Below, one piece after another: positions 50,673 through 64,000 of a stretch of DNA of 64,000 bases. The notes below the pieces were generated by a model that made no database searches, was not told the origin of the DNA, and saw nothing but the letters and a program-made list of their open reading frames with translations. Each line of letters opens with the position of its first letter. Position 1 is the stretch's first letter. The DNA is from Viscum album (taxonomy: Eukaryota > Streptophyta > Magnoliopsida > Santalales > Viscaceae): positions 236,583,591-236,647,590 of the forward strand of contig OY728143.1 of assembly GCA_963277665.1 (NCBI GenBank), read 5' to 3'. A program made the translations under genes and the position numbers.

Positions 50673-53600
50673 TGTAACAGCCCGAGATTTTATGAAAAAT
50701 ATTCTTTTTTATTTCACTAATGTCTTGTGTTGTACGCTACACCAAAAGGAGTTTGCACAACACGCATCCTTGACTTGCCTTGCATTACACGCAATCGCAA
50801 CCTTCCTCGATAGCGTGTGTGGTACGTAATACTGAGTTTCACGAAACAATGATATGCTATTAAAATATTATTAAAACTAGCTGTTATGAATAGTAATAAC
50901 CACTTTTTAAATTTTAGAAATTTTAACTCTCAAAATGGACTTCATTTTTGGATTCGGAGTATCGAATTTAGCCTAAGGTGAAATTTTGGTACTTTTCGGA
51001 TAACTTTCATATTTTGATGAATAGTGGAAATTACTAAATTTTAATTAAAAACAACTTTTTCAATCAAAATAATTAATAGTTATAAATAATTAATTTGAGT
51101 GGTTTTAAAGTATATTTAGAATATATTTTTACAATTTAACACAATGTTGGTCATTGGATGTAATTTCACATTTAAACTAGACATAAACAAGTGTCAATCT
51201 TTTGATAGATATTGTTTCTTAAAAACACGCTATTTGTTTTAATAGCGGGATTTAATTATAAAATTAATTAATGCAACTTTTATGTTATGAATTTGGTAAA
51301 ATAGACTTCATTTTTTAATTCGGAATATGAAATATAGCTTGGGATGAAATTTTGGCATTGTTCTGAAAAACATCAATTTTTGATGAATAGTGAAACTACT
51401 AAGTGGTAGTTAAAAAAACTGAATTTTTCATAAAACTTAATTTTACCGCTTCTGTGAATGGAATTTCAAAAATCCGAGAGACACGGTTGATGTCAGTAAG
51501 TAAAATATGGTTCAATGAGATGAAAATAATTTTTGGTGAATAGTAACTTTTTTTTACCGCGGTTAATAGTAAATAGGGTAACTAAGGGTAAATATGATAT
51601 TAATATTACCCTAACACATGTCCTAATTCTATTGGACAAGTGTAATTCGACCAAAAACAAACTTAGGAATAAAATATGACCATTTAGGCCCACTTGGATT
51701 AGATTAGGACATTTATTATTAATTTATTTAAAGAAGGGTTAAAATAGTTAAAATCAAAGTTTAATAAGTAAATCATTTTTAATATGGGGTTATACATAAG
51801 ATAAATTCGATTGTAAATATTAATTAGAAAGATAAAAAGATTTCCTACATGATGGTATTTTATTTGTAATTTTTAGACATAAAATAATTTAATTTATTTA
51901 TGACACAAAGATGATGCAGTAATTATCTTATTAATGAAATATTGACAAAATTGATAATATAAATACCAAAATAAATGTAATTTAATACTTTTTATGAATT
52001 CCACTAATTTTATAGGTTACTATGATATATTAAAGTTGATTTAATCAACTTGGTTCGAACATATAATTCTGTTATGACTTTCACAATAATCATATATCAA
52101 ATAGTGTCAAAATTGACACAAAATAGTTTTTAAATCAAATATTATATTATTAATTGTTATTTTATTCCTAAAAATCTAAGGTTCGGCCAAATGACTTAGA
52201 TAAGGATATATATATTAATAATAAAAAATTTGGGGTTCGTTTGGCATGTTATAGTAAGTGTATTAACCATATAGTGAAAGAAAACAAAAAGACACGGTAA
52301 AAGTTAAATTAATTAACTTAGAGTTAAATCTAATTGATAAGGTTAAAATAATACCCTAAACTTGTCTAAATCCTATTGGTTGATAGGATTTCGACCCATC
52401 CCCACTTTAGCTTCGAAATAAGACCCTTTGGAACCATTATAAACCGATTTTGACTTTAATATAAAATAATATTTTGAGATATTCCTAAGGTGCCCCTCTC
52501 CTCCCTTATAAAAGGGCACCTCCTCCCCCTCCTCCTCACACCAAATTGAGCACTCAAGCTCGGTCAACCCCTGCCATTTTCTCCTCTCCACTTCCCTAGA
52601 ATAATCCTAGAGGTCCTGGTCTTCTCCAAAGACCAATCTTAGTTCCTTAAGTGGAGGATTCAAAGAGGCGTTCCAAAGAAGAGGAGCTTCAGACACGAAC
52701 AAAGCAAATCGGACCTAAGGTAAGGGAAATATCACAATCTCATTTTTATCCGAGATTGTTTATTCGTAAGTATTTACTGGGGTGTATTTTATCATCCACA
52801 TCCATGTTTCATCAATATGTAATATTATTTCCATCCACCTACAATTGTTTAAATCCATTTTTACCCTTTGGTGAGTTTTTAGTAATATGTATGAAAGGAA
52901 TCTTTTTTCGTACGAGGTACTTTTTGACTTTTCCGACAAAAGTACGAAGAATGTTTTTTTTAACTTATACGGCACGAACGGATTTCTACTGTTTTATAAA
53001 GCCTTATTTTCATGAAGCTTCCTCTAAAATATTTCATGACTATTTTCAATAAAATCTCTTTCTTTTAAAATTGCATGATGTTTTGTGAAAAGAAATTGAT
53101 TTTGAAGAAGAAAGGATATTTTCCTCAAGAATTCAATTCAAGTATTTTATCAAAATTATTTTCCATATAAGATAATAAAAGGGTTCTGTTTTTATCCCTA
53201 TTATTACATGGATTTGATTATGTTTTGATGGAAATATTTTTATGAATTCCTTTATCTTATATGAATTGTTTTATGATGTCATGTTGTTTAAGAATCCCAT
53301 TTTTATTACATGGGTTATGCGATGATGTATGATTTATGATTATGTGGCACACATAAGAAAGGATTCATTATAATATGGGTGGGACCTATATCTCCCTCCA
53401 ATGCATTGGGTAAAGATTTTATATCTCATGAGATAGACATGGCTGGAACGGAAGGTTATTTCGGTTCAGTGATACAGGACTGAAACGAGGAGTGAACTCG
53501 GTTCAGAAAGGGACTTTGTCCACTAAGATAGTCTTGGCAATGAGTCATGACTAACAAGAAATGATTTTCCATGATTATGTGTGCATGCCACAAAGTTTCA

Positions 53601-53993
53601 AGTTTTATGTTATGATTATGGGGATCTCATTTTCACTTCTATGATTTATCCCATGTTATGATATTATGAGCTCTTTTGCAGGTTAAGATTTCCAAAAGCT
53701 ATGTTCTTATGTATATGATGTGATTGATATTTCTTTTGTTTACCCTTACTGAGCATTTGAGCTCACCCTTTTATGTTTTCTTTTCCCCAGGATATAAAGA
53801 AAGGTTTTTAGGTAAAAAAAGGGAAGATCTTTATGGGAGATATTGAAGATCTTTCACCACGATTAGAAGATTACGTTCCGAGTTTCCAAAGACACTAAAC
53901 TATTACGATCCTTGTGTGTGTATTTTTGTTATGTACTAAGTATTCCGCAAAAGTAATGTAATGTCCATGTACGATAAGCTTCGGGTCTCTACA
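50673..53993 (+). repeat. 3' LTR of the gag-only element
   Basis: Same length and ends as the 5' LTR. Differences are mostly single substitutions, with a denser cluster at 51818-52085 (about one third of the differences noted). The A-run and C/A indels near 53815 and 53886 compensate each other, so the lengths are equal. Confidence 0.92.
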
Positions 53994-53998
53994 GAAGG
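53994..53998 (+). repeat. Target-site duplication, right copy (GAAGG)
   Basis: Matches 44670-44674. Confidence 0.92.
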
Positions 53999-56900
53999 TG
54001 AAACGCAAACATGGTTTCCTTGGGTACTAAATTAAACTATTCCACGATATCCTTGTAATGAAAATTAATAAGTTTGGAGCTTTAGTATATACAAATATGA
54101 TAAGATATTATGACACATGAATAGAAAGTATATCTAATCCATCAACTAATCATTTATTATTGACTTATAATAGAAAAATCCCATCATAAAAAATCATTTT
54201 ATCTTCTATATCTCAAAAGGATCTCCACATTGAATGGAAAGGATAATTATGTAATATTTTATAAGTAGTATTTAAGGAATATATTTTGACAAAATGATCT
54301 TGAATTATTTACACTTCATTTGGGAATACGGGTTTTCCTAACCCATAGAGTAAAACTAGATCTTACAAGAACTCTACCATAAATGTCATGAACTTCGTCA
54401 TTATAGATAGAAGTGACTCTATGAGGAGAATGACCAAATAAATTTTTTCTAACCAATCCTTTACAAAATGAATTTAATTATTACCTTTGACAGATGGGTG
54501 ATTATATAATTAGATATCTTTCACTCAATCGTTGTCTCATCTATATCTTTTTATGCCCCATTATTCAGTTTCTAAAAAAGAATAACATTTTGGTGTATTA
54601 AATAAACTACACTCATGATAGACTCAATGAGATTATGATTAGAAAATGTATTACAAGGATAATAATTCCACATTATATTATCATGTGGAATCCCATAAAT
54701 TCATCTCAATGGCATGATCATATATACCTAGATTATAATGATATAATTTCACAAGAAAAATATATCAGTTTAAAAAAACATATGCTGAGAATATATCATC
54801 TAGAAAATAATAAAATATATGAACATAAAAAACTAACATACCATGGTGATTGAAGTCTCATTAAAATGAGAGATAACTAGTAACTCACTTTCAAAATGTT
54901 CCATAAGTCATTTCATTCATTTATCCTCCATACCAAACATCCAAAGACAAGACCAATAGAGGATAATAATGAAATGATAAAAAAATTTCCGGAAATGAGG
55001 AAATAAATATATCAATATATGATCCAATCTTGACTATTTAGATACATGAAAGGACCTCTAGATCACTATGTTCTCGTGACTACCACCCATACATCAAAAA
55101 AAAATATAAAATGATTTTCCGAAACTGAAATAACAAACATGGAATAAATATAGAGAAACATAAAAAGAGATGACATATTCCTTCCCAATAATCCAATTAT
55201 AATAGTAATAAAACTACTGAAAAATTCAAAAAATGTACATTTGTATGTAAAAAACTAAAGGTAACCAAATCTACCAAAAACTACAATGCCTAATAAATAA
55301 GAAATATACAACTATTTTACAACCATCTACCCATGCTACACAAGCATTAAATACCCCCACCAAACTATGGTGCTCTTAACTTCCCTATATTTAAAAAAAA
55401 TAAGGGGTATGAACCAATGAGTGAGTTTGTATTTTATGAATAAAATAATCCCAATACGGTCCTAATGTCTTATTACATAGGAATACTATTTTAGATAATC
55501 CCAATATCCTCAATATATGATAATTATGAAATGATAAATTGTTTTCAAATTCCTTTCATAATAATTTAAAAAAATCAGTTTCAATTTATTTTTGATATAT
55601 TTCAATAGGACCCATGTTGGGGGACATTTTAATATGCATAAATTATAAAATACACTGTTATTGTTAATATCATGTATGTAACATTATAAAATATATATAA
55701 ATAATAGAACAATGTATATCATCTTAAGGATAGTATATGTCAAGTATGACTTGGTTTCTCATACCTCAATAATCAAGTGAAGATAGAATTTTATCTAAAT
55801 ATGTTGTTATAATAGTAGTGCACATGGAATAATGGAACAACCCATTGATGATCCCCCTATGGGTTCCTATCACCAAGACAATAAAAATAATTCCTATACA
55901 GTATAGTTACACTCCATTAATAACCCACTTTAAAAAATAAGTACAATTTCATAAATAATAAACCCCACACATATAACTAAATTACTAGGTATCCAATTTT
56001 TTAAAATGATTATTTTTTCTTATAGAATTTCAAGTAATTGTTTCCAAAGGACATTTATTTATTAAACAAAATATTTGAACCAGAAATTGGAAACATTTCA
56101 AGGATTCTTCTAAACCTCATTTTTTAAAAAATTTGAAAAAATATTAAACAAATACATTTAATGAATTATTTTCATGATCATAAAGGACCATCAATATATA
56201 CATTCAAAAGTATGATACAAAATTTGGACGTGTGTGGTTTACCAAAAAAATTAATAGTGATATAATGAACGAACATACTATAGGTTTCTCATGAAAATAA
56301 TCATGATATCCATTCACCAGAAAGAAATTGAACTCATAATATATTGATTTTAGGCCCTAGAAATTGATTCCAAAATCTTAGAATATAGTTTTCATATGTA
56401 GTAGTTAAGAATATAATATAAGTTATCACATACATTTTAGAACACAAGATCCACACCAAAGTAACAAAATATCTAAAATCATTAAAACAAAAACACAATT
56501 GATCTATAAGAAACAAGAGAGATATTATCACATGATAAATATATTATATTAATAGAGTATATATCCACTTCAAATCCAATAGACGAATAAATAAAGATAT
56601 ATATTAGATTAAACAAACCAATATGATTGAAACCAATATATTTATGATTAAAATGTCATATGGAAAAGATTAAATCAGTAAAGAAAACAAATGGGAAGCC
56701 AATGTAAGATATATGGTAAGAAAATGGTCATAAAAGATGGAATAATTATTTTGAACAATGTTTTTTAAATAATATAAGATTATATTCCACATAATTAATA
56801 GACCCTAGCCGTAATCACCTTTTACCCACATGTTTACCATGGAATGATTATAGTTCTATAATGATTCACTATATAACTAGAAACACCATTATAATTCCAA

Positions 56901-59900
56901 TGGCCTTGCACTAGCCACATGATGGTCTTCTCACTGGATAAAAGTGATAATTACTATATGAATACCATTCTTCAATCATGAATCATGATGGATAGTGGAC
57001 TATCTACAATTAGCCTATGTTACAAGCCTATGTCCAACAAAAATTAAAATTGACTTACACCTCAAAAACCAAATAGATAAACACATAAAAATAAAATAAT
57101 GATATAAATAATATATTATGGGAAAAAAATCAATTTATTAACTTCTTATTTTTTAAATCATCATGTTCACTTCCAATGTACAATGTCTCAAAAATGAAAA
57201 AAAAACATATTATCTATATATACAAATCATTTTTTATAAACATATCATTAATCTTGAATCATATGCATATATTTGGATTTAATTATCCAATTATTAATTA
57301 AAAATTTTATTTAAAGCCCTAGATTAAATTTTATATTATATTATTATTTTAAATAATTTAAATAATCTAATAGATTGTGGAACAAATTCAGATACCATGA
57401 AATCAGACATATTAATTATCCATATTTATTTTAAAATTTGCATCAATATTCGGACTTGTTAATAAAATATTAAATTAATGACCAATGAAAATTTTATTTT
57501 GTAGAATTCTGAAAAATGTATTTTTTCTTAAATAAATAATAAAATAACATGCATTTGGTGAAACCTAAAAATTATACGATAATTGTGTTGGATAAATATA
57601 TGCTCATAATAGATATATCATAAATTGATAAATATTACCCTGTTATTGTATTACTTTAATATATCTAAATAATAATTACATTAATCATAATAAATTCTTG
57701 GAAGATACTATGTAAAATCCTAACATACTAAAACCATATTTTTAATATAAAATATAATAAAACCTTATGTATACAATTCAATTACTAATGGAATATGACA
57801 AGAGTCTGGGTTTTAGTAATGTTATCTATAGGTCAGTTCACCTTATAGTGGATTATTACAATGAAATTAATAGTTATTCAATTTAAATTCAAAAAATATA
57901 TTAATTTAAACATCTAAAATTATATAACATCACAAAAAAAATATTTAATATTAATTTACTACAAATATGAATTTAATTTTCCACAAGAAAACACCAACAT
58001 TCTAATCCTAAGAATCTAATAAAACAATCTGATCTAGTTAAAAATACTTCCTATGAATTATATCACATTGGTCATGATTAAATCTCTAATATTATACTAT
58101 CTATTAGAAATTTAATAATATCATTATCATTTTCTACATCACAATGATTAATTATTAAACATATAAGATATTTTTATGTATATTTCATTAGAATATACAT
58201 AGTATGATTGAACTGAATAGGAAAAATTGTTTCCAAAATTTAATATAATTTCATTATTAAAAATGATATAAATTTATAAAAAATTATTCAAATTAGTCAA
58301 ACATATTTATAAATCACACCAAATAATTATATGATCATAATTATATCAAAAAATTTCATCTAAATTTTTAACAATTTCATATGTAAAAATAGTAACAATA
58401 ATGTGATATTAAGCCTCATGAAAATTCAGAGAATAGCTTATGGGAGAATCTCACATTAATGAAATAAAATAATCATTATATAAAACTGCATTTGAAATTA
58501 TAAATACATCATGTATATTCTCACTAGTATAAGATGAACCATGGTAATGAAAATTCCATTCATCATTCAAGGAATATAATATCTAATATATATTCTTCAT
58601 TAAATCAATATAATATAAAATTATGAATAAAAAATATTCATCACAAACATCATTGTAGAAAATTCAGTTATGGTAGACGATTATATATATATATATATAT
58701 ATTCCCAAATTGAAAAAAATTACATATTAATATAATGATAAATAATAATTTAAACAATATTTTTTTAAAATGTTATTCTTCTCATTAATCACCAAATAAA
58801 AATTTTAAAACTATTCACATAAAAAATCACCAATTAATAAATCAATAAAAAAACTCAATTTGTAAAAAATTAGTGTATTAGTTTTGACTATGTGATTTAT
58901 CATATGAGGCTTATTAATCCATATAATTAATCACATTGATATGTATACCCTATATAACAGCCCTTTAATCGACCCGTGTAAGTTTATTTTATCTCAATTA
59001 CAAATTAAATGGAAACAATTGATCACATAAATCTAAATATTAATGGCCACTGTTACTAAATAAATTATATTGTAATTATAGGGGATCATGGACCTAATAT
59101 AATATATTTTTAACGAATCAATATTATTATTAATATACAAAAAATATAAAAATTGTTTGTGTAGTGGAAAAATTAAATCCATCACTCATAAAACCAAGGT
59201 GAATACATTAGTATATGTATGATAAATCCAATTAAATGCATAGATTATATTTACATTTTTAAGAATAATGTTTTAAGAATAATGTAAATGTTTAAAAATA
59301 ATGGGCATTGCTAATGTGTGTTTGTTCATCCAAAAGGAATAAATACAAATTTAAATAAATGTCTAGGGGAATAAATTATTAAAATATCCACATAAAAATA
59401 AAACACAATAACAATTCTAGTTTTTTGGGGGATCAATACATGATTTTCAGTGATAATAAATTTTTCATGATTCAATACAATCCATATGGGGGTATCTGGG
59501 GAAATTAATTACCTCTAGTTATCTAACATTATTACTAGTTAGAAGAATATAATTATTAATAACGTCCAAAAAATTACAAATATTTATCTCTAAAAAAACC
59601 TAATTTCAAACCCCACATTCAATAATATAAAATTTAAACCATTTAAATATAAATTATATTAATAAAATTATAATAATTAAATACCTATAAAAACAATTTT
59701 CTATTTTTTTACTAAATTAACTAATTCTCAATTGTAGGCCCCACCATATTTTTTCGAAGATGTATGACAGTCATTGAAGCATTATAGAAGTGATGTATTA
59801 ATGAAATGAAAAAAATAGAACATATATATATATATAGATTCCTTGTAATTTTAAAAATATAATTGGAAAATATTATTTATGAAACTATAATAGCAATTAA

Positions 59901-60995
59901 TTTTATAAACTCATCTAGAAGCATAAAATTGACATTTTTAAGGTTTTGAGAGTGGATGAGACTTTGATCTAGATGATTATGTTTTAAAATCAATGAAGGA
60001 TATTTTAGATTTTTTAAATAAAAAATTTAATAATTCAATAATTTATTATTAGAATGTCAATAAATAATATGAATGTGGTTATATCATTTATATTATCGAT
60101 ATAATTATTATGGTGAAATATTTTCTAAAATAGCAAAAGAATAATAATTTAGACACTATATTCTTACAAAATAATAAAAAATAAAAAAATATTAATATAT
60201 CTTTTTAATATATTATTGTGGATTGGGTGAATGAAAATATGAAGCATGATTTTTTTTGTTATGGTTGGTTACTACAGTCAATGAATTGTTTCTGATACTA
60301 TTAAAATATTTTACATGGAATTTCAAATTATTATTCTTCATTTTATCTAAATTTTTGGAAATGAAAATATTTTCATATTAAAGACATTTTAAGAAATTAT
60401 AATTTCCATACAAAATCATAATGTTTGATAGTTTAGCTGCACATAATTAATTCTTCATAAAATTCTTAAATAATTATTTTATATGTTATGAATAATGCAA
60501 TTGTGTATTATATGAAATTTTTTTTGTAGAATTTAATTATAAATTCATGGGAAAACTCTTAGTTCATCAATATCATTCATAAAATTAGTTTTTCATTTAA
60601 TATTAATTAAATGATTGTTATATTGTTTAGAAAAAAATTCCTAATATAATTGAAAAAAATAAATTATTTGAACATTGGGTTCATTTCATGTAAAAATATT
60701 TATTGACATAATTTTTTAACTATGAATAAATTTTTAATACTGATTTCATACAACAAATATGTATAGAATCATTATTTAAAGTAAGTCCATGTTGGAATAT
60801 ATTTCACCCAAAATTTATAGTTCAATTGATTTTAAAAACAATAAATAAGAATTTATCAGTAATGTTGTTATAAGGTATGGAATCTATAAATAATTTATTA
60901 TAAATATTTATAAATTTCTATAAACTAATTGATTCACTACGATTTTTAATGCCACTACCAAGGGTTTCTTCGTAGTCTTAAATTATTTTATTCTA
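53999..60995. other. Extremely AT-rich sequence without recognisable genes
   Basis: The only frames (54635-54853, 56334-56531) are short and lack motifs. A (TA)n run lies at 58682-58702. No LTR pair, pol motif or long internal repeat was recognised. It is probably very old, decayed repeat DNA. Confidence 0.5.
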
Positions 60996-61030
60996 TGTAA
61001 CCTCCCGATACCCATATATATAAATTAATG
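60965..61030 (+). mobile_element. Possible degraded Ty3 internal/3' LTR junction
   Basis: At 60996 the text reads TGTAACCTCCCGAT, a near-standard plant Ty3 LTR start. The 30 bases before it (TTCGTAGTCTTAAATTATTT and on) align with the pol-end plus polypurine context seen at 50635-50672, with the G run lost. Neither the far LTR end nor the partner LTR was found. Confidence 0.4.
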
Positions 61031-63135
61031 TGGATTACTTATGTAAACACATATTTAAGATATAAAAAATAGTTTTATTTATCTAATATGGCCAACCAAG
61101 AAACATAACTATATCACTCACCTCTAACATGTAGATGAAATCACACTCTTATATTATGTGGTTGATACCACCTAATATATAAGAAACCACTTCTCATACA
61201 CATGTTATTACAATATTTATAATACAATAATAAAAAAGAAGAAATGATATATAGAGAATATATTTCTTTAGGATATTAGAGACATAATACATTATTATAA
61301 AATTAAACCACATAATATTTATTTTACACTATATAATGTTCTCATAAATATAATAGAAATTATATTATTTTATATTACTCTTTTTGGAAATAAATAATGG
61401 AAAAATTTTGGAGATAATAATATCAATAAGGTAAAAAAGATAACAATTATGTAAAATAAGAAATTCAAGTTGAATAAAATAATGTCATATAAGAGGAGGA
61501 TCATATATAATTTCATGTAAGGATGGAATAAATTCCTCATATCATGATATCATGAAATAAATATAACGTGTAAAAAATAGAAACATTACATCATATGAAA
61601 TATCCAAGGAATACATCCCTGAAAACATAATATATTATATTTGTATTTTTTACTCATCCTCCGTACATGAAATCTCATGGGATAAAAAATAATACCAATG
61701 GTATTATGTGAAATTATAACTCAATTACCTCTAATAAAATTATAATATATGAATTTTTTTCACACAATAATAAAAATATACTTAAATAATGGTCACTTGA
61801 ATAACCCATGGAAAGGAAATTGGTATGAATCATATACTAAAGCATAACCAGGGATAGACTGGAGTAATTTTATTTAAAAGATAGGATATATAACCATTTG
61901 ATATTAATAATTTAACTGATAATCATATTTTATCAATATGTAATATAAATGAAAATTTGAATTGGATTTTATTAGAGAATATGTAACATGATTGAAACAC
62001 TAAAATGATACTTTATGGAATGATTAATTAACATAAAATAATTTTATCTTCCTAGTGACTTCCATAAAATTAGAAATTAAAGAAAATATTATTTTACAAA
62101 ATATAAATTCTTTTCAAAAAAATAATTATGTATAAATTAATTGACTGATGTGATACATTAAATTGAATATAGGAAACCTAATTTCCATTTAATCCAAATT
62201 ATTTTAAATAAATTGGAGGCAATGTGATTTGAAAACATATATATCCATAAAAATAGAAGATAAAATATGTATATATATATTAAAAAATTAAATATAATAT
62301 TAAAGGATTAAAATTGTTGAATACAAAGAGATGTGGTGGTAAATATAAATATTAATAACTCAATAGGGAAGAGTTTCATATTAGATCTCCCTTTCCTTCA
62401 GTGTTCACTATCTGGGAATCTTCATCAAAATAGAAAAAATGAAATATTAATTTTATTAAATTCATTATTCCTAAAATTTTTCAAATATTTTTAAATTTAA
62501 AATTTTCATTTATTATTATTATATGTTATTTATTCAATATTTATGTTTCTCACATCGACCCCATGAGGTTTTTCGGTTAACATTTGTTAAATAGCAATAG
62601 TAAAATCATTATTATAAAGATATTCTCTATAAAGATAATTCATCTCTAAGAATATTGTGGTTCACATTCTTATATATTATATTATAAAAATGATACAAAT
62701 ATTGATGGATGTTCCCATATAGTTTCAAATTTTTTGAAGTTCCAAAGCATATACATTGGATTTGTTAAATATGGAAAGGTCCCTTTTTACATATAAATTT
62801 TATAATTTTGAATTTTCACTTTGTAATAATAATAATGTAAAAAATATTACATCATCTCAATAAATATATTTTTTTTAAATTTAATATATGAATATATTAT
62901 ATATTTTCACCATCATAAATATATCGATTAAAAACCATCCATGATGGGATGAGTGTTCGAATAGTAATTTTTTTCTTTTTTGTCTTATTATATAGATAAT
63001 ATTAAAGTATAATATATTTTGTATTATACTATGAATGAATTTATATGGTAATTTGAATGATTTTTTTTAGGATTAAAGGAAAATATATTGAATGGTCCAT
63101 GAAATAAAAAAGTACATAACAATTTTGATGTGGCT
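61031..63135. other. AT-rich sequence, possibly an old LTR body
   Basis: If the LTR start at 60996 is real, this would be the LTR and its flank. No TATA context, gene or end could be placed. Confidence 0.35.
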
Positions 63136-64000
63136 TGTCATGACCCACCACAGAGGGGCCCATGCCCTGACTACCCCAATACAACCAGAAATAGGATAGG
63201 GGATAGAAACTAGCATAGAGTATTAATATCCCTAAAATGGGTGGAATTATCCCAATTAATCAATACAAACACAAAAAATTTCAAAGACACACAATTATGA
63301 AATGTAAAACAACTGATAGAATTTATGAAAACAAGTAAGATCAAATAAGTCAAGTACGATAAGAAATAATAGAAAAGATAACATGTACAAATAAAGTCCC
63401 ACTACAAAGAGTCTATTCAAAAGCCCAAATAAAAATATAAATATTACAACCTTCTCTATGGGAGAGGACTAAGTCAATGTTACGCTCTTAGTAAACACAT
63501 CATTTAGTCTAGCTCCATCTATGCTCCACCTGATCCATGCCCTCCTAGGACACTATCAAAAGGGTCGTTGTCTGTATAAGGCACAACATGGGTAGCAAAA
63601 TCCCATGCAATTTGGAGTAAAAAATACTCATTAGGACACCTCGAAATAACTAAACACGAATCACCATTTAAATTCCTCTCAAAACAAGATATAACAATAT
63701 ATATATAACCAACACCAAGAGTGGGAAACCTAGATAAACCTAGGATATAAAACATACAATTAGGTTGAAATAACCAACTGATAGTCATAAGATTCATATT
63801 TAAGTACACTCATTCTGGGATATCCAAGTCCTCCTGCAATGATATCCTCAGAATACATGAAAAAGTGTTCTGGTTCATTTGCGAAGCTCCCAAATAGAAA
63901 ACATTTGTTATATAATACTATGATACACAGATAGGGTCACACCAAAACCCACTTGATTTCACCTAAAACCCAATTTAGATCATCTTTATATATAATATAT
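63136..64000 (-). mobile_element. Ty3-type LTR on the minus strand, running off the window
   Basis: Read on the minus strand, the block ends GGGTCATGACA at 63136, parallel to the GGGTCGTGACA end at 1899. The final 81 bases (63216 down to 63136) share with 1821-1899 the elements TGCTAGT, CCCCTA and TTGGGGTAGTCA in the same order. No primer site lies beyond the end, so it is a 3' or solo LTR. The minus frame 63809-63519 has no domain and is probably chance. Confidence 0.6.

Larger units (their letters stand above)
44675..53993 (+). mobile_element. Complete, young, gag-only Ty3/gypsy element (non-autonomous, TR-GAG-like)
   Basis: Two LTRs of equal length (3321 bp) lie exactly 5998 bases apart and differ at about 50 positions by eye (roughly 98.5% identical). 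Perfect GAAGG target duplications flank the element at 44670-44674 and 53994-53998. Inside are an initiator-Met primer site, an intact gag, a SINE, a relic of the end of pol and a polypurine tract. The internal region is only 2677 bp, against several kb in autonomous relatives, and shows no protease, reverse transcriptase, RNase H or integrase. LTR ends TGTAACAGCCCGA and TCGGGTCTCTACA are imperfect inverted repeats, as in Tekay/Del-type plant elements. Enzymes must be supplied by another copy. Confidence 0.92.

Noticed and set aside
58952..58975. TATAACAGCCCTTT as another LTR start like the one at 44675
   Set aside because: The first bases are wrong (TA for TG), nothing resembling a polypurine tract precedes it, and no partner was found.

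Overview
The window looks like nuclear, heterochromatic DNA of a flowering plant. It is very AT-rich and almost gene-free, and it is built from nested LTR retrotransposons of the two plant superfamilies, Ty3/gypsy and Ty1/copia, in several states of decay. I found no convincing host gene, tRNA, rRNA or CRISPR array. The only intact long reading frame belongs to a retrotransposon: a 371-codon gag at 48256-49371.

Layout. Positions 1-1899 are the 3' part of a relatively CG-rich Ty3-type LTR that starts outside the window. Positions 2331-34900 are old sequence, poor in CG. They contain at least three degenerate minus-strand Ty3 pol remnants (A about 2870-7912, B about 10880-14200, C about 31760-34900). 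Two related minisatellite-like blocks lie at 9260-9660 and 14220-14700. A large direct tandem duplication has units of about 5.15 kb at 18395-23519 and 23554-28675, and its junction carries a 38-base insert copied from inside the unit. Positions 35593-43713 are an old full-length copia element: LTRs of about 1.8 kb, a near-perfect 5-base target duplication, broken gag, protease, RT and RNase H, and no integrase. Positions 44675-53993 are a young, complete, gag-only (non-autonomous) Ty3 element with two 3321-bp LTRs and a perfect 5-base target duplication. Its 3' internal region contains a tRNA-like SINE on the minus strand. Positions 53999-63135 are AT-rich and anonymous apart from a probable degenerate LTR start at 60996. 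Positions 63136-64000 are the terminal part of a minus-strand LTR related to the one at the left edge.

How the parts work together. The gag-only element keeps every cis signal for retrotransposition: LTR promoter, initiator-Met primer site, polypurine tract and short inverted LTR ends. It also keeps a structural protein, but no protease, reverse transcriptase, RNase H or integrase. It must borrow these from an autonomous relative. The old Ty3 and copia copies are dead: their frames are full of stops and shifts. Domain names below come from reading the degenerate translations by eye against known family motifs. No database search was run, and identity figures are by-eye estimates.
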